NCBI RefSeq assembly: GCF_014207445.1
Contig: NZ_JACHEM010000002.1
Location: forward strand, 186,001 to 250,000
DNA: 64,000 nucleotides
Source: Streptomyces candidus
GTDB taxonomy: Bacteria > Actinomycetota > Actinomycetes > Streptomycetales > Streptomycetaceae
Direction of reading: 5' to 3'
The notes below the pieces were generated by a model. The model saw nothing but the letters and a program-made list of their open reading frames with translations. It had not been told where the DNA came from and did not search any database. Both the position numbers and the translations under genes were made by a program. Positions 20,122 to 29,163 of this stretch are shown here, piece after piece; position 1 is the first letter of the stretch, and every line of letters begins with the position of its first letter.

Positions 20122-21561
20122 ATGTCCCCCCTGCAACGCATCAAGTCGCCCGATCTCCTCGTCGCCGAGTCCGGCGCGGACCTCGAAGGCCACGGCCTGA
20201 AGCGGACCATGGGGCTCTTCCAGCTCGTCTGCTTCGGCGTCGGCGCGATCGTCGGCACCGGCATCTTCGTCGGACTCTCCGACAGCGTCGCCGAGGCCGG
20301 CCCCGCCGTCGTGATCTCCTTCGTCCTGGCGGCGATCACCTGCATCTTCACCGCGTTCTCCTTCGCGGAGCTGGGCGGCGCGATCCCCGTCTCGGGCAGT
20401 TCCTACTCCTTCGCGTACGCCACCCTCGGCGAACGCGTCGCGTTCCTCGTCGGCTGGTGCCTGCTCCTGGAGTACGGCGTGTCGGTGTCGGCCGTCGCCG
20501 TCGGCTGGGGCCAGTACCTCAACGAACTGCTGCACAGCCTGGTCGGCTGGCAACTGCCCGCCGCGCTCTCCAACCCGCCCGGCGACGGCGGAGTCGTCAA
20601 TATCCCGGCCGTCGTCGTGATCGCCCTCGCCGCACTGCTCCTGGTGCGGGGCATCCGTGAGAGCGCCCGGGCCACCGCCGTGATGGCTGTGATCAAGATC
20701 GGCGTACTGCTGCTGTTCTGCGCGATCGCCTTCACCGCTTTCCGCTCCGACAACCTTTCGCCGTTCGCCGAGCACGGGATGGCGGGCGTGACCGCCGGAG
20801 CCTCGCTGGCGTTCTTCTCGTACATCGGCTTCGACGCGATCACGACGGCCGGTGAAGAGGTCAAGAACCCGCGCAAGAACATCCCCATCGCGATCATGAT
20901 CTGCATCGGTGTGGTCACGCTGCTCTACTGCCTGGTCGCGGTGGCCGCCATCGGCGCGATGTCCGCAGACGACGTCGCGTCCAAGCCCGCCGCGCTCTCG
21001 CTGATCGTCAACCAGGTCACCGACTCCACCCTCGGCGGCGGAATCATCGCCTTCGGCGCGGTCGTCGCCATCGCGTCCGTGGTGCTCGCCGTGATGTACG
21101 GGCAGACCCGCATCCTCATGTCGATGTCCCGCGACGGCCTCGTCCCGCGCGTCTTCGAACGGGTCTCGCCCAAGACCTCGACGCCGGTCGCCAACACCTG
21201 GATCGTGGCGGGCGTCTTCGCTGTCCCGGCAGCCGTCGTGCCGCTGGACGTCGTCATGAACCTCACGACCATCGGCACCCTCGCCGTCATGGCCGTGGTG
21301 AACATCGCGGTGATCGCGCTGCGCCGGCGCAATCCGGACCTGCCGCGGTCCTTCCGGGTGCCGTTCTTCCCGGTGCTGCCGGTAGCGGGCGTGCTCTTCT
21401 GTCTGTACCTGATCTACGGGACCGGCTGGCTGACATGGCTCCAGTTCGGCGCGTTCCTGATCCTTGGAGCGTTGGTGTACACGCTCTACGGCCGCCGGAA
21501 CTCGCGGCTGGGCAAGGCCGCGGACATCGCACCGGAGGTCACCGCGCGGCCGGAAGCCTGA
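20122..21561 (+). CDS. APC amino-acid permease (CAT-like)
   Basis: 479 residues, about 12-13 membrane segments. The N-terminal KRTMGLFQLVCFGVGAIVGTGIFVG block is the TM1 motif of cationic amino-acid transporter-like APC proteins. FAELGGAIPVSGSSYSFAYATLGE follows TM2 and FFSYIGFDAITTAGEE lies before TM7. It sits 126 bp after ornithine carbamoyltransferase, which suggests arginine/ornithine transport, but this is inference from context. The ATG at 20122 has no strong Shine-Dalgarno; the family begins LQRIKSPD here. Its 3' end overlaps by 23 bp the convergent gene. Confidence 0.87.
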   Translation: MSPLQRIKSPDLLVAESGADLEGHGLKRTMGLFQLVCFGVGAIVGTGIFVGLSDSVAEAGPAVVISFVLAAITCIFTAFSFAELGGAIPVSGSSYSFAYATLGERVAFLVGWCLLLEYGVSVSAVAVGWGQYLNELLHSLVGWQLPAALSNPPGDGGVVNIPAVVVIALAALLLVRGIRESARATAVMAVIKIGVLLLFCAIAFTAFRSDNLSPFAEHGMAGVTAGASLAFFSYIGFDAITTAGEEVKNPRKNIPIAIMICIGVVTLLYCLVAVAAIGAMSADDVASKPAALSLIVNQVTDSTLGGGIIAFGAVVAIASVVLAVMYGQTRILMSMSRDGLVPRVFERVSPKTSTPVANTWIVAGVFAVPAAVVPLDVVMNLTTIGTLAVMAVVNIAVIALRRRNPDLPRSFRVPFFPVLPVAGVLFCLYLIYGTGWLTWLQFGAFLILGALVYTLYGRRNSRLGKAADIAPEVTARPEA

Positions 21562-22069
21562 ACCAGACCGCCTTGCCCGAGTCGGTGCGGCGGTGCCCGC
21601 AGTCGGAGCTGAGCGTCCGTATCAGCAGCAGACCGCGGCCGTGCTCCTGCCACGGATCGGGGCACGCGTCGTCCGACGAGCGGTCCAGGTTCCCCGGCGG
21701 CTCGGGGTCGCCGTCGTGCACTTCCACCTGGCAGCCCGCCGGCAGCAGCTCCACCACCAGCTCGATGGGGGTGGAGCTGCTGGTGTGTTCCACGGCGTTC
21801 GCGACGAGTTCGGCGGTGAGCAGTTCGGCCGTGTCGCAGTCCGTCACCGGAGTTCCCAGATCCGCCAGCGCCGTACGCACCAGGGCGCGGGCCAGCGGCA
21901 CCGCGGAGGCGGAGTGCGGCAGTTCGATGCGCCAGAAGGAAGGGCCGGAGGCAGAGAGCAAGGCGGGATCCGATCGAGGAGCGGGGTCTCCCTTCCACCG
22001 TACGAAGCGAACGGCCGTTCCCCTAGGGTCGCTCGCCGGAACCGTGCGGGACCTGCGCCACAGCGGCAC
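21539..22069 (-). CDS. HATPase-domain anti-sigma-like regulatory protein
   Basis: 176 residues containing a GHKL ATPase fold of the RsbW/SpoIIAB class: LLTAELVANAVEHTSS (N-box, about 85-100), EVHDGDPEPP (G1-box, about 116), and HGRGLLLIRTLSSDCGHR (G2-box, about 142). Such single-domain proteins are very numerous in Streptomyces and usually act as anti-sigma kinases or serine kinases. No partner anti-anti-sigma factor is adjacent. The GTG at 22069 gives an N-terminal extension of about 45 residues; a shorter start is possible. The end overlaps the permease tail on the opposite strand. Confidence 0.8.
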   Translation of the reverse strand: MPLWRRSRTVPASDPRGTAVRFVRWKGDPAPRSDPALLSASGPSFWRIELPHSASAVPLARALVRTALADLGTPVTDCDTAELLTAELVANAVEHTSSSTPIELVVELLPAGCQVEVHDGDPEPPGNLDRSSDDACPDPWQEHGRGLLLIRTLSSDCGHRRTDSGKAVWFRLPAAR

Positions 22070-22107
22070 CGGACCAACGGCGGGTGGACCCTACGATATC
22101 GCGCACT

Positions 22108-22123
22108 CGTGACGGGAGTCACG
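22108..22123. promoter_or_regulatory. Inverted repeat in the divergent promoter region before the enoyl-CoA hydratase
   Basis: CGTGAC-GGGA-GTCACG, 6-bp arms, about 10 bp upstream of a possible -10 (GATAGCTT near 22131). It lies between the divergent HATPase and hydratase genes and may be an operator; the binder is unknown. Confidence 0.4.
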
Positions 22124-22185
22124 GGCCGGTGATAGCTTCGAGGGACCGCCACCAGCCAGCACCGGCAACCGGGAGGCCGCATCCC

Positions 22186-23013
22186 ATGAGCCCGTTCCTC
22201 AGTTCCGCGCCGCGCACCGAGAAGTGGCAGCACCTGCGGCTGACCCTGGACGAAGGCGTCGCCACCGTCACCCTCGCCCGGCCCGAGAAGCTCAACGCCC
22301 TCACCTTCGGGGCGTACGCGGACCTGCGCGACCTCCTCGCCGAACTCGCCAGGGAACGCTCCGTGCGCGCCCTGGTGCTGGCCGGGGAGGGGCGTGGGTT
22401 CTGCTCGGGCGGCGACGTGGACGACATCATCGGCGCGACCCTCGGCATGGACACCGCCCAGCTCCTCGACTTCAACCGGATGACCGGCCAGGTCGTACGG
22501 GCACTGCGCGAGGCACCGTTTCCGGTGATCGCAGCCCTGCACGGTGTCGCCGCCGGAGCGGGCGCGGTCCTCGCGCTCGCCGCGGACTTCCGCATCGCGG
22601 ACCCCTCGGTCAAGTTCTCCTTCCTCTTCACCAAGGTGGGCCTGTCGGGCGGCGACATGGGAGCGGCCTACCTGTTGCCCCGGGTCGTCGGGCTCGGCCA
22701 CGCCACCCGGCTGCTGATGCTGGGCGAACCGGTCCGCGCCCCGGAGGCCGAACGGATCGGCCTGCTCAGCGAGCTGACCGCGGAGGGCGAGGCCGGCACC
22801 CGCGCCGCAGCCCTCGCGCGCCGTCTCGCCGACGGCCCCGCCCTGGCGCACGCCCAGACCAAGGCCCTCCTCACCGCCGAACTCGACATGCCGCTGGCCG
22901 CCTCCGTCGAACTCGACGCCGCCACCCAGGCCCTGCTCATGAACGGCGAGGACTACGCCGAGTTCCACGCCGCCTTCACCGAGAAGCGCCCCCCGAAGTG
23001 GCAGGGCCGCTAG
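22186..23013 (+). CDS. Enoyl-CoA hydratase/isomerase family protein
   Basis: 275 residues, crotonase fold. RPEKLNALTF (about 36), GEGRGFCSGGDVDDI (about 73-88) and the oxyanion-hole glycines in HGVAAGAGAVLALAADFRIAD (about 120) are clear. It hydrates or isomerises a CoA thioester. GGGAGG lies upstream of the ATG. The next gene, the flavin hydroxylase/reductase fusion, starts three bases after the stop, so the hydratase probably handles a ring-derived CoA intermediate. Confidence 0.88.
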   Translation: MSPFLSSAPRTEKWQHLRLTLDEGVATVTLARPEKLNALTFGAYADLRDLLAELARERSVRALVLAGEGRGFCSGGDVDDIIGATLGMDTAQLLDFNRMTGQVVRALREAPFPVIAALHGVAAGAGAVLALAADFRIADPSVKFSFLFTKVGLSGGDMGAAYLLPRVVGLGHATRLLMLGEPVRAPEAERIGLLSELTAEGEAGTRAAALARRLADGPALAHAQTKALLTAELDMPLAASVELDAATQALLMNGEDYAEFHAAFTEKRPPKWQGR

Positions 23014-23015
23014 CC

Positions 23016-25424
23016 ATGACCACCAATCCCGCCGCCCCGGGGCCCCCCTCCCCCCGCCCCACCCCTCCCGCCCCCACCACGTCCGAACCCACCCCTCCCC
23101 GCCCCGCCCCCGCGCACCCCGGTCCGCAGGGCACCGGCCGCCCACTGCGCATCGCCGTGGTCGGCGGCGGCCCCGGCGGGCTGTACGCAGCCGCCCTGCT
23201 CAAGCGGCTCGACCCCACCCGCGAGGTCACCGTCTGGGAACGCGGCGCCCCCGACGACACCTTCGGCTTCGGGGTCGTCCTCTCCGACGAGACCCTCGGC
23301 GGCATCGAGCACGCCGACCCCGAGGTCTACCGGGCACTGACCGCCGAATTCGTGCGCTGGGACGACATCGACGTCGTCCACCGGGGCAGGCGCCTCACCT
23401 CCGGCGGCCACGGCTTCGCCGCCCTCGGCCGACGCAGGCTCCTGGAGATCCTGCACGCCCGCTGCCGCGAGCTGGGCGTTGTCCTGCGCATCCGTACCGA
23501 GGCCCCGCCCGCCTCCGACCTCGCCCGCTCTCACGACCTGGTGGTCGCCGCCGACGGTGTGCACAGCCTCACCCGCCAGGCGCACGCCGACGTCTTCCGC
23601 CCCCGCCTCACCTCCCACCGCTGCCGGTACATCTGGCTCGCCGCCGACTTCGCCTTCGACGCGTTCCGGTTCGAGATCGCCGAGACCGAACACGGCGCCA
23701 TGCAACTGCACGGCTACCCCTACGCGAAGGACTCCTCGACGGTCATCGTGGAGATGCGAGAGGAGGTCTGGCGCGCGGCCGGACTCGATACCTGCGACGA
23801 GGCCGAGTCCGTCGCACGCTGCGCCAAGATCTTTTCCGAAGCCCTTGGCGGCCGCCCCCTGAGGGGCAACAACTCCTCCTGGACCGCCTTCCGCACCGTC
23901 GTCAAGGACCGCTGGTCCCACGGCAACACGGTCCTCCTCGGCGACGCCGCCCACACCGCGCACTTCTCCATCGGCTCCGGCACCAAGCTCGCCGTCGAGG
24001 ACGCACTTGCCCTGGCCGCCTGCATCGAGGAACAACCCGATCTGCCGACCGCCCTCGCCGCCTACGAAGAAGAACGCCGCCCCGTCGTCGAGTCCACGCA
24101 GCGCGCCGCAGCCGCCAGCCTCCGCTGGTTCGAGGACCTGGCCACCTACCTGGACCAGCCGCCCCGCCAGTTCGCGTTCAACCTCCTCACCCGCAGCCGC
24201 CGCGTCACCCACGACAACCTCCTGTTGCGCGACAGCGCCTTCACCCAAGCCGTCGAGCGGGACTTCGGCTGCACTCCCGGCACGCCCCCGATGTTCACCC
24301 CCTTCCGGCTGCGCGGCCTCGAACTGCGCAACCGGGTCGTCGTGTCACCCATGGACATGTACTCCGCCGAGAACGGTGTCCCCGGCGACTTCCACCTCGT
24401 CCACCTCGGCGCCCGCGCACTCGGTGGAGCGGGCCTGGTCATGACCGAGATGGTCTGCGTCAGCCCCGAGGGCCGCATCACCCCCGGCTGCGCCGGCCTC
24501 TACGCCCCCGAACAGGCCGCCGCTTGGCGGCGCATCACCGAATTCGTCCACCGGCAGTCCCCGGGGACCGCCATCGGCGTGCAGTTGGGCCACTCCGGTC
24601 GCAAGGGCTCCACCAGGCTCATGTGGGACGGCATCGACCAGCCGCTCCCCACAGATGACGACAACTGGCCCCTCGTCGCCCCCTCCCCGCTGCCCTACCG
24701 GACGGGCGTCAACCAGGTACCCGCCCAGCTCGACCGCTCCGGCCTGATCGACGTCCGCGAACAGTTCGCCGCCTCCGCCTGGCGGGCCGCCCGCTGCGGC
24801 TTCGACCTCCTCGAACTGCACTGTGCCCACGGTTACTTGTTGTCCAGCTTCCTCTCCCCTCTCACCAACCGGCGCACCGATGCCTACGGCGGGAGCCTCG
24901 CCCGCCGCCTCCGCTTCCCACTGGAAGTCTTCGACGCCGTCCGCGGCATCTGGCCCGACGACAAGCCCATGACCGTCCGCATCTCCGCCACCGACTGGGC
25001 CGCGGGCGGCACCACGGAGGAGGAGGCGGTCGAGATCGCCCGCGCCTTCGTCGCTCACGGCGCCGACGCCATCGACGTCTCCACCGGCCAGGTCGTCCCC
25101 GACGAGGCCCCCGAGTTCGGCCGTTCCTACCAGACCCCCTTCGCCGACCGGATCCGCAACATCCTCGGCGTTCCGGTCATCGCCGTCGGAGCCATCTCCT
25201 CCTGGGACGACGTCAACTCCCTCCTCCTCGCCGGCCGCGCCGATCTCTGTGCACTCGCCCGCCCCCACCTCTACGACCCCCACTGGACCCTGCACGCCGC
25301 CGCCGAACAGGACTACTCCGGCCCCGGCGCCCCCTGGCCCCTCCCGTACCGGGCCGGCAGCCGCCGCCCCCCGACCGGTCGCACCGACGGCCCCAAGCCC
25401 CGACTCAGCCTGCGCAGTCCATGA
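23016..25424 (+). CDS. Bifunctional salicylyl-CoA 5-hydroxylase / OYE-type reductase (2-aminobenzoyl-CoA monooxygenase/reductase type)
   Basis: 802 residues. After a Pro-rich leader (1-45) comes an aromatic-ring flavin monooxygenase: FAD GxGxxG at VVGGGPGGLYAA (about 47-58), GDAAH at about 309. A second domain from about 427 (FTPFRLRGLELRNRVVVSPMDMY) is an old-yellow-enzyme reductase with QLGHSGRKGS and GGSLARRLRF. This fusion is the known architecture of 2-aminobenzoyl-CoA monooxygenase/reductase, which hydroxylates and partly reduces the CoA-activated ring; automated annotation calls it salicylyl-CoA 5-hydroxylase. The nearby 2-aminobenzoate-CoA-ligase-like gene and RidA protein favour 2-aminobenzoate (anthranilate). 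Confidence 0.85.
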   Translation: MTTNPAAPGPPSPRPTPPAPTTSEPTPPRPAPAHPGPQGTGRPLRIAVVGGGPGGLYAAALLKRLDPTREVTVWERGAPDDTFGFGVVLSDETLGGIEHADPEVYRALTAEFVRWDDIDVVHRGRRLTSGGHGFAALGRRRLLEILHARCRELGVVLRIRTEAPPASDLARSHDLVVAADGVHSLTRQAHADVFRPRLTSHRCRYIWLAADFAFDAFRFEIAETEHGAMQLHGYPYAKDSSTVIVEMREEVWRAAGLDTCDEAESVARCAKIFSEALGGRPLRGNNSSWTAFRTVVKDRWSHGNTVLLGDAAHTAHFSIGSGTKLAVEDALALAACIEEQPDLPTALAAYEEERRPVVESTQRAAAASLRWFEDLATYLDQPPRQFAFNLLTRSRRVTHDNLLLRDSAFTQAVERDFGCTPGTPPMFTPFRLRGLELRNRVVVSPMDMYSAENGVPGDFHLVHLGARALGGAGLVMTEMVCVSPEGRITPGCAGLYAPEQAAAWRRITEFVHRQSPGTAIGVQLGHSGRKGSTRLMWDGIDQPLPTDDDNWPLVAPSPLPYRTGVNQVPAQLDRSGLIDVREQFAASAWRAARCGFDLLELHCAHGYLLSSFLSPLTNRRTDAYGGSLARRLRFPLEVFDAVRGIWPDDKPMTVRISATDWAAGGTTEEEAVEIARAFVAHGADAIDVSTGQVVPDEAPEFGRSYQTPFADRIRNILGVPVIAVGAISSWDDVNSLLLAGRADLCALARPHLYDPHWTLHAAAEQDYSGPGAPWPLPYRAGSRRPPTGRTDGPKPRLSLRSP

Positions 25425-25487
25425 CGGGCCCGCCGCCCCGCCGCACTCCGGGCGCGCGCTTCCTGCCCCTTGAACGCTCCGGTCACC

Positions 25488-26315
25488 TCACCCCTTTCGT
25501 TCGATCACCACCCTGTCCGTCACCGGCCGGTAGCCGAGCCGCTGGTAGAGCCCGTTGCTGGTCGGGTTGGCCAGGTCGGTGAAGAGCAGCACCTCCGAGG
25601 CCCCGGCGGCCCGCGCGGACGAGCTCAGCGCCGCCGTCACCGCCGCTCCGAATCCCCGGCCGCGCCGCTCGGGCGGCGTGTAGACCGGGGCCAGGCGCAC
25701 GGCGCCCTCGGCCGGGCGGCTCACCCCGGCCACGGACACCGGAGCGCCGTCGTGCTCCCAGACCATCAGCCCGCCGTACGACAACCGCTCGGCCACCGCA
25801 GCCTCCACCCCCGCCGCCGGCAGCCCGGTGTCCCGGCCGAAAGCACGGAACCAGTCGGCCAGCAGAGCCCGATCGGCGCCGGTCGCGGTGCGTGCCCGTC
25901 CCGAAGGAACGGGCGACGGAGGTATCAGCTCGCCCAGCCGGTAGAGGCGGTGCTCCCGCACGCTCCGGCATCCCGGCCACTGTCCGGCCAGTGCCGCCGC
26001 GAGGCGCCGCTCGGCGTCGACCGCCGACGCGCCGTGCTGCTCGCAGGCGCGGGCCAGCGGGTCCACCGCCTCCACCGGAACGGCACTCACCACCAGCGGA
26101 TGCGGCGGCGTCCACAGTGCCGCCGCGTCCACCTCACCGCCCGCCCCGCGCCACCAGCCGAAGAGCGGCGCGGCCTCACCGAAGGCGGCCAAGCCGCGAC
26201 GCTGCAACGCGGCCGCACAGGTCAGCAGCACGGTGTTCTCCACCGGCCGGGCGGCCACCGCGGCACCGGCAGCGCTCAGATACGCGTCGAGGTCCTCGCT
26301 GAATGTCCAGGTCAT
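25488..26315 (-). CDS. GNAT family N-acetyltransferase
   Basis: 275 residues. The N-terminal half (about 1-140) is a poorly conserved companion domain; the C-terminal half is a GNAT fold with the acetyl-CoA loop PPERRGRGFGAAVTAAL (about 212-228) and terminal LFTDLANPTSNGLYQRLGYRPV. The substrate is unknown. It reads toward, and ends 64 bp from, the hydroxylase gene, so the two are convergent. It lies 57 bp downstream of the PaaX-type gene on the same strand. Confidence 0.85.
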   Translation of the reverse strand: MTWTFSEDLDAYLSAAGAAVAARPVENTVLLTCAAALQRRGLAAFGEAAPLFGWWRGAGGEVDAAALWTPPHPLVVSAVPVEAVDPLARACEQHGASAVDAERRLAAALAGQWPGCRSVREHRLYRLGELIPPSPVPSGRARTATGADRALLADWFRAFGRDTGLPAAGVEAAVAERLSYGGLMVWEHDGAPVSVAGVSRPAEGAVRLAPVYTPPERRGRGFGAAVTAALSSSARAAGASEVLLFTDLANPTSNGLYQRLGYRPVTDRVVIERKG

Positions 26316-26372
26316 GCCCCATGATGCGCACCCGGCCGCAGACCGTGCGCCGCATTTTCCACAGCGCCGGGC

Positions 26373-27260
26373 CTACGGTCGTACAAGTGCGTCCGGGCGT
26401 ACGAACGCCGCTCCCGCATCGCGCAGCCGGGCGTGCAACTCCGCGAAGACCTCGGCCGACCGGCCGCCCGGCCAGTCCTCGGGCAGGAGCGCGACCGGCA
26501 GACCGGGGTCCGCGTACGGCAGCCGCCGCCACGAGTCCAGGGCCAGGAGGTAGTCGCGGTAGGCACGCTCCGCGTCCCACGGCGGCTCGGCGCCGGGCCC
26601 GGTCGACGCCGGGGCGCCGTGCGGCCTGGACTGCCACTCCCGCAGCACCGGTTCGTGCCGCTCCAGGAACTCCTCGTGCAACCGGGCGATCGCCCCCAGG
26701 TCCCACCACCGCGCCACCGCCTCCCGCGTCGCCGCGAACCCCAGGTGCTCACCCCTGAACAGGTCCACGTACGCGTCGAGCTGCAGTCGCTGCAGAGTGT
26801 GCCGGGTCTCGTCGTAGAGGCCGCCGGGAGCGATCCACACCCCCGGCGCCGCCGTCCCGAAGCCGAGCCGGGCGAGCCGGGAGCGCAGCACGTGCCGTTT
26901 GGCGCGCTCGGCCTCCGGGACGGAGAACACCGCGAGCACCCAGCCGTCCGACGCGCGGGGTTCCGTACGGGAATAGATGCGTTGGTCGCCGTCGTCGAGG
27001 AGCTGGCGGGCGTCGCCGGACAGGGCGTATCCGGCCGCGCCCCCGGCCGTACGCCCCGGCACCAGCAGCCCGCGTCTCTTCAGACGGGAGACCGCCGAGC
27101 GGACGGACGGCGCGTCCACGCCGACGGCCGCGAGCAGCCGGATGAGCGAGGCGACGGGCACCGGCTCCTCACCGTCCGCACCGGTCTCGGCGCCCGCGCC
27201 GCGCCCGTAGGCGCCGTACAGCGTGATGATCAGGGAACGGGGAGTGTGCAGGTCAGCCAC
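26373..27260 (-). CDS. PaaX family transcriptional regulator
   Basis: 295 residues. An N-terminal winged helix, DLHTPRSLIITLYGAYGR then VASLIRLLAAVGVDAPSVRSAVSRLKRRGLL (about 1-70), and the central/C-terminal PaaX domains (WVLAVFSVPEAERAKRHVLRSRL, then APGVWIAPGGL). PaaX proteins repress aromatic-CoA (phenylacetyl-CoA) pathways and release DNA on binding the CoA thioester. Here it starts four bases after the stop of the aryl-CoA ligase gene in the same operon, so it most likely senses the ligase's product. GTG start. Confidence 0.88.
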   Translation of the reverse strand: MADLHTPRSLIITLYGAYGRGAGAETGADGEEPVPVASLIRLLAAVGVDAPSVRSAVSRLKRRGLLVPGRTAGGAAGYALSGDARQLLDDGDQRIYSRTEPRASDGWVLAVFSVPEAERAKRHVLRSRLARLGFGTAAPGVWIAPGGLYDETRHTLQRLQLDAYVDLFRGEHLGFAATREAVARWWDLGAIARLHEEFLERHEPVLREWQSRPHGAPASTGPGAEPPWDAERAYRDYLLALDSWRRLPYADPGLPVALLPEDWPGGRSAEVFAELHARLRDAGAAFVRPDALVRP

Positions 27261-27264
27261 GTGA

Positions 27265-28953
27265 TCACTGTACGTTCCCGGGGGCTGCGGGAGACCTCGG
27301 GCCGTCGGTTGCCGCCGCCTGCCGTGCACCCGGCCGCCGCAACCGGAACCGCTGCAGCTTTCCCGTGGGCGTGCGCGGCAGCGCGTCCAGGAACTCGATC
27401 TCACGCGGACACTTGTACGGGACCAGCTCCGCCTTCACGAAGTCTCGCAGCAGCGCCGCCGTTTCCTCGCTGCGCGGCACTCCCTCCCGTACCACCACGT
27501 AGGCGGCCACGACCTGTCCGCGCACGGCGTCCTCGCGGCCGACCACCGCGGCCTCCAGCACGTCGGGGTGGCGCAGCAGCGCGTCCTCCACCTCCGGGCC
27601 CGCGATGTTGTACCCGGCGGAGATGATCATGTCGTCCGCTCGTGCCACATAGCGGAAACAGCCGTCCGCGTCGCGCACGTAGGTGTCACCGGTGAGGTTC
27701 CAGCCGTCGCGCACGTACACCTGTTGCCGTTCGTCCGACAGGTACCGGCAGCCGACGGGTCCCCGTACGGCCAGCAGCCCCGGCACCCCGTCGGCGACTT
27801 CGTTGCCCGCCGCGTCCACCACGCGCGCCTGCCAGCCGGGAACCGGGCGGCCGGTGGTCCCGGGCCGGATCTCCTCGTCGGCGGCAGAGATGAAGATGTG
27901 CAGCAGCTCGGTCGCGCCGATACCGTTGATGATCCGCACGCCCGTGCGCTCGAACCAGTCCCGCCAGGTGGATTCCGGAAGGTTCTCGCCCGCCGAGACG
28001 CAGCGGCGCAGAGCGCTCAGGTCGTACGCGGAGGGGGAGGTGACCTCGTCCAGCATCAGCCGGTAGGCAGTCGGGGCGGTGAACAGCACCGACACCCGGT
28101 GCTCCGCCAGCGCCGGCAACAACTGCCGGGGGCCTGCCTGCTCCAGCAGCAGGGCGGACGCACCGACCCGCATCGGGAAGACCACCAGACCGCCGAGTCC
28201 GAAGGTGAAGCCGAGCGGCGGGCTGCCCGTGAACACGTCGTCGGGCTCCGGCTTCAGCACGTGCTGGGAGAAGGTGTCCGCGATGGCCAGCACGTCCCGG
28301 TGGAAGTGCATGCACCCCTTGGGGCGTCCGGTCGTCCCCGAGGTGAAGGCGATCAGCGCGACGTCGTCGGACGAGGTCCGGACCGCCTCGAACCGCGTCG
28401 GCTTGATCGCCGCCTGCCGCACCAGGTCGTCCGGCGCGTCCCCGCCGAACGAGGTGATGCGCAGTCCGGGCACCTCCGCCTTCACCAGGTCGTCCACGGT
28501 TCTCACGTCGCACAGCGCGTGGCCGACCTGCGCGATGTCGCAGATCGCGGCCAGTTCGGACGCCCGCTGCTGAGCCAGCACGGTCACGGCGACCGCGCCC
28601 GCCTTCAGCACGGCCAGCCAGCAGGCCACCAGCCAGGGCGTGGTGAGCCCCCGCAGCAGGACGCGGTTTCCGGCAACCACGCCCAGATCCTGTGTCAGGA
28701 CGTACGCGATCTGGTCGGTGTGGTCGCGCAGTTCCCCGTACGACCACACCTCGCCGGAGAGCGTGCGCAGGGCGGGCCGGTCGGCGCGGAACTGCTCAAG
28801 GGTGCGGTCCAGGAGCTCGACGGCGCAGTTGAGGCCGGCGGGGTAGTGGAGTTCCGGCAGTTCGAAGAGGAGTTCGGGCCACTGCTCGGCGGGCGGCAGG
28901 TGGTCGCGCGGAAAGGTGTCGGCGTGGGCCGAGGGGTGCAGCTCCATGGCCAT
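27265..28953 (-). CDS. 2-aminobenzoate/benzoate-CoA ligase family enzyme
   Basis: 562 residues, acyl-adenylate-forming superfamily. The P-loop AFTSGTTGRPKGCMHFHRD (about 210-228), the NGIGATELLHIF motif (about 333), the GDTYVRDADG hinge region (about 425) and the C-terminal catalytic lysine in PRTPTGKLQRF (about 535) are all intact. The N-terminus (SAHADTFPRDHLPPAEQWPELLF) is that of proteins annotated as 2-aminobenzoate-CoA ligase. It would charge an aromatic acid with CoA using ATP. It is divergent from the acyl-CoA dehydrogenase gene across 210 bp and followed by paaX. Confidence 0.87.
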   Translation of the reverse strand: MAMELHPSAHADTFPRDHLPPAEQWPELLFELPELHYPAGLNCAVELLDRTLEQFRADRPALRTLSGEVWSYGELRDHTDQIAYVLTQDLGVVAGNRVLLRGLTTPWLVACWLAVLKAGAVAVTVLAQQRASELAAICDIAQVGHALCDVRTVDDLVKAEVPGLRITSFGGDAPDDLVRQAAIKPTRFEAVRTSSDDVALIAFTSGTTGRPKGCMHFHRDVLAIADTFSQHVLKPEPDDVFTGSPPLGFTFGLGGLVVFPMRVGASALLLEQAGPRQLLPALAEHRVSVLFTAPTAYRLMLDEVTSPSAYDLSALRRCVSAGENLPESTWRDWFERTGVRIINGIGATELLHIFISAADEEIRPGTTGRPVPGWQARVVDAAGNEVADGVPGLLAVRGPVGCRYLSDERQQVYVRDGWNLTGDTYVRDADGCFRYVARADDMIISAGYNIAGPEVEDALLRHPDVLEAAVVGREDAVRGQVVAAYVVVREGVPRSEETAALLRDFVKAELVPYKCPREIEFLDALPRTPTGKLQRFRLRRPGARQAAATDGPRSPAAPGNVQ

Positions 28954-29163
28954 GGCGGGTTGGCCCCCTTGCAGCGAGCGGTCCGGGTTGCGGCTGACGG
29001 GTCCGGCGACGACCGACGGCCCGGTGGCGGCCGGCGGGCGGGGCGGGCGAGTGGTCCGGCAGAGCTGTGTTGTCGGCGCTGTAGTGCTGGCACCGACGAG
29101 CGTATCGTGATGGTGACGACAGTCAACGGTCCGCGATAACACGCGAGATGAGAGGGGCCGCAG

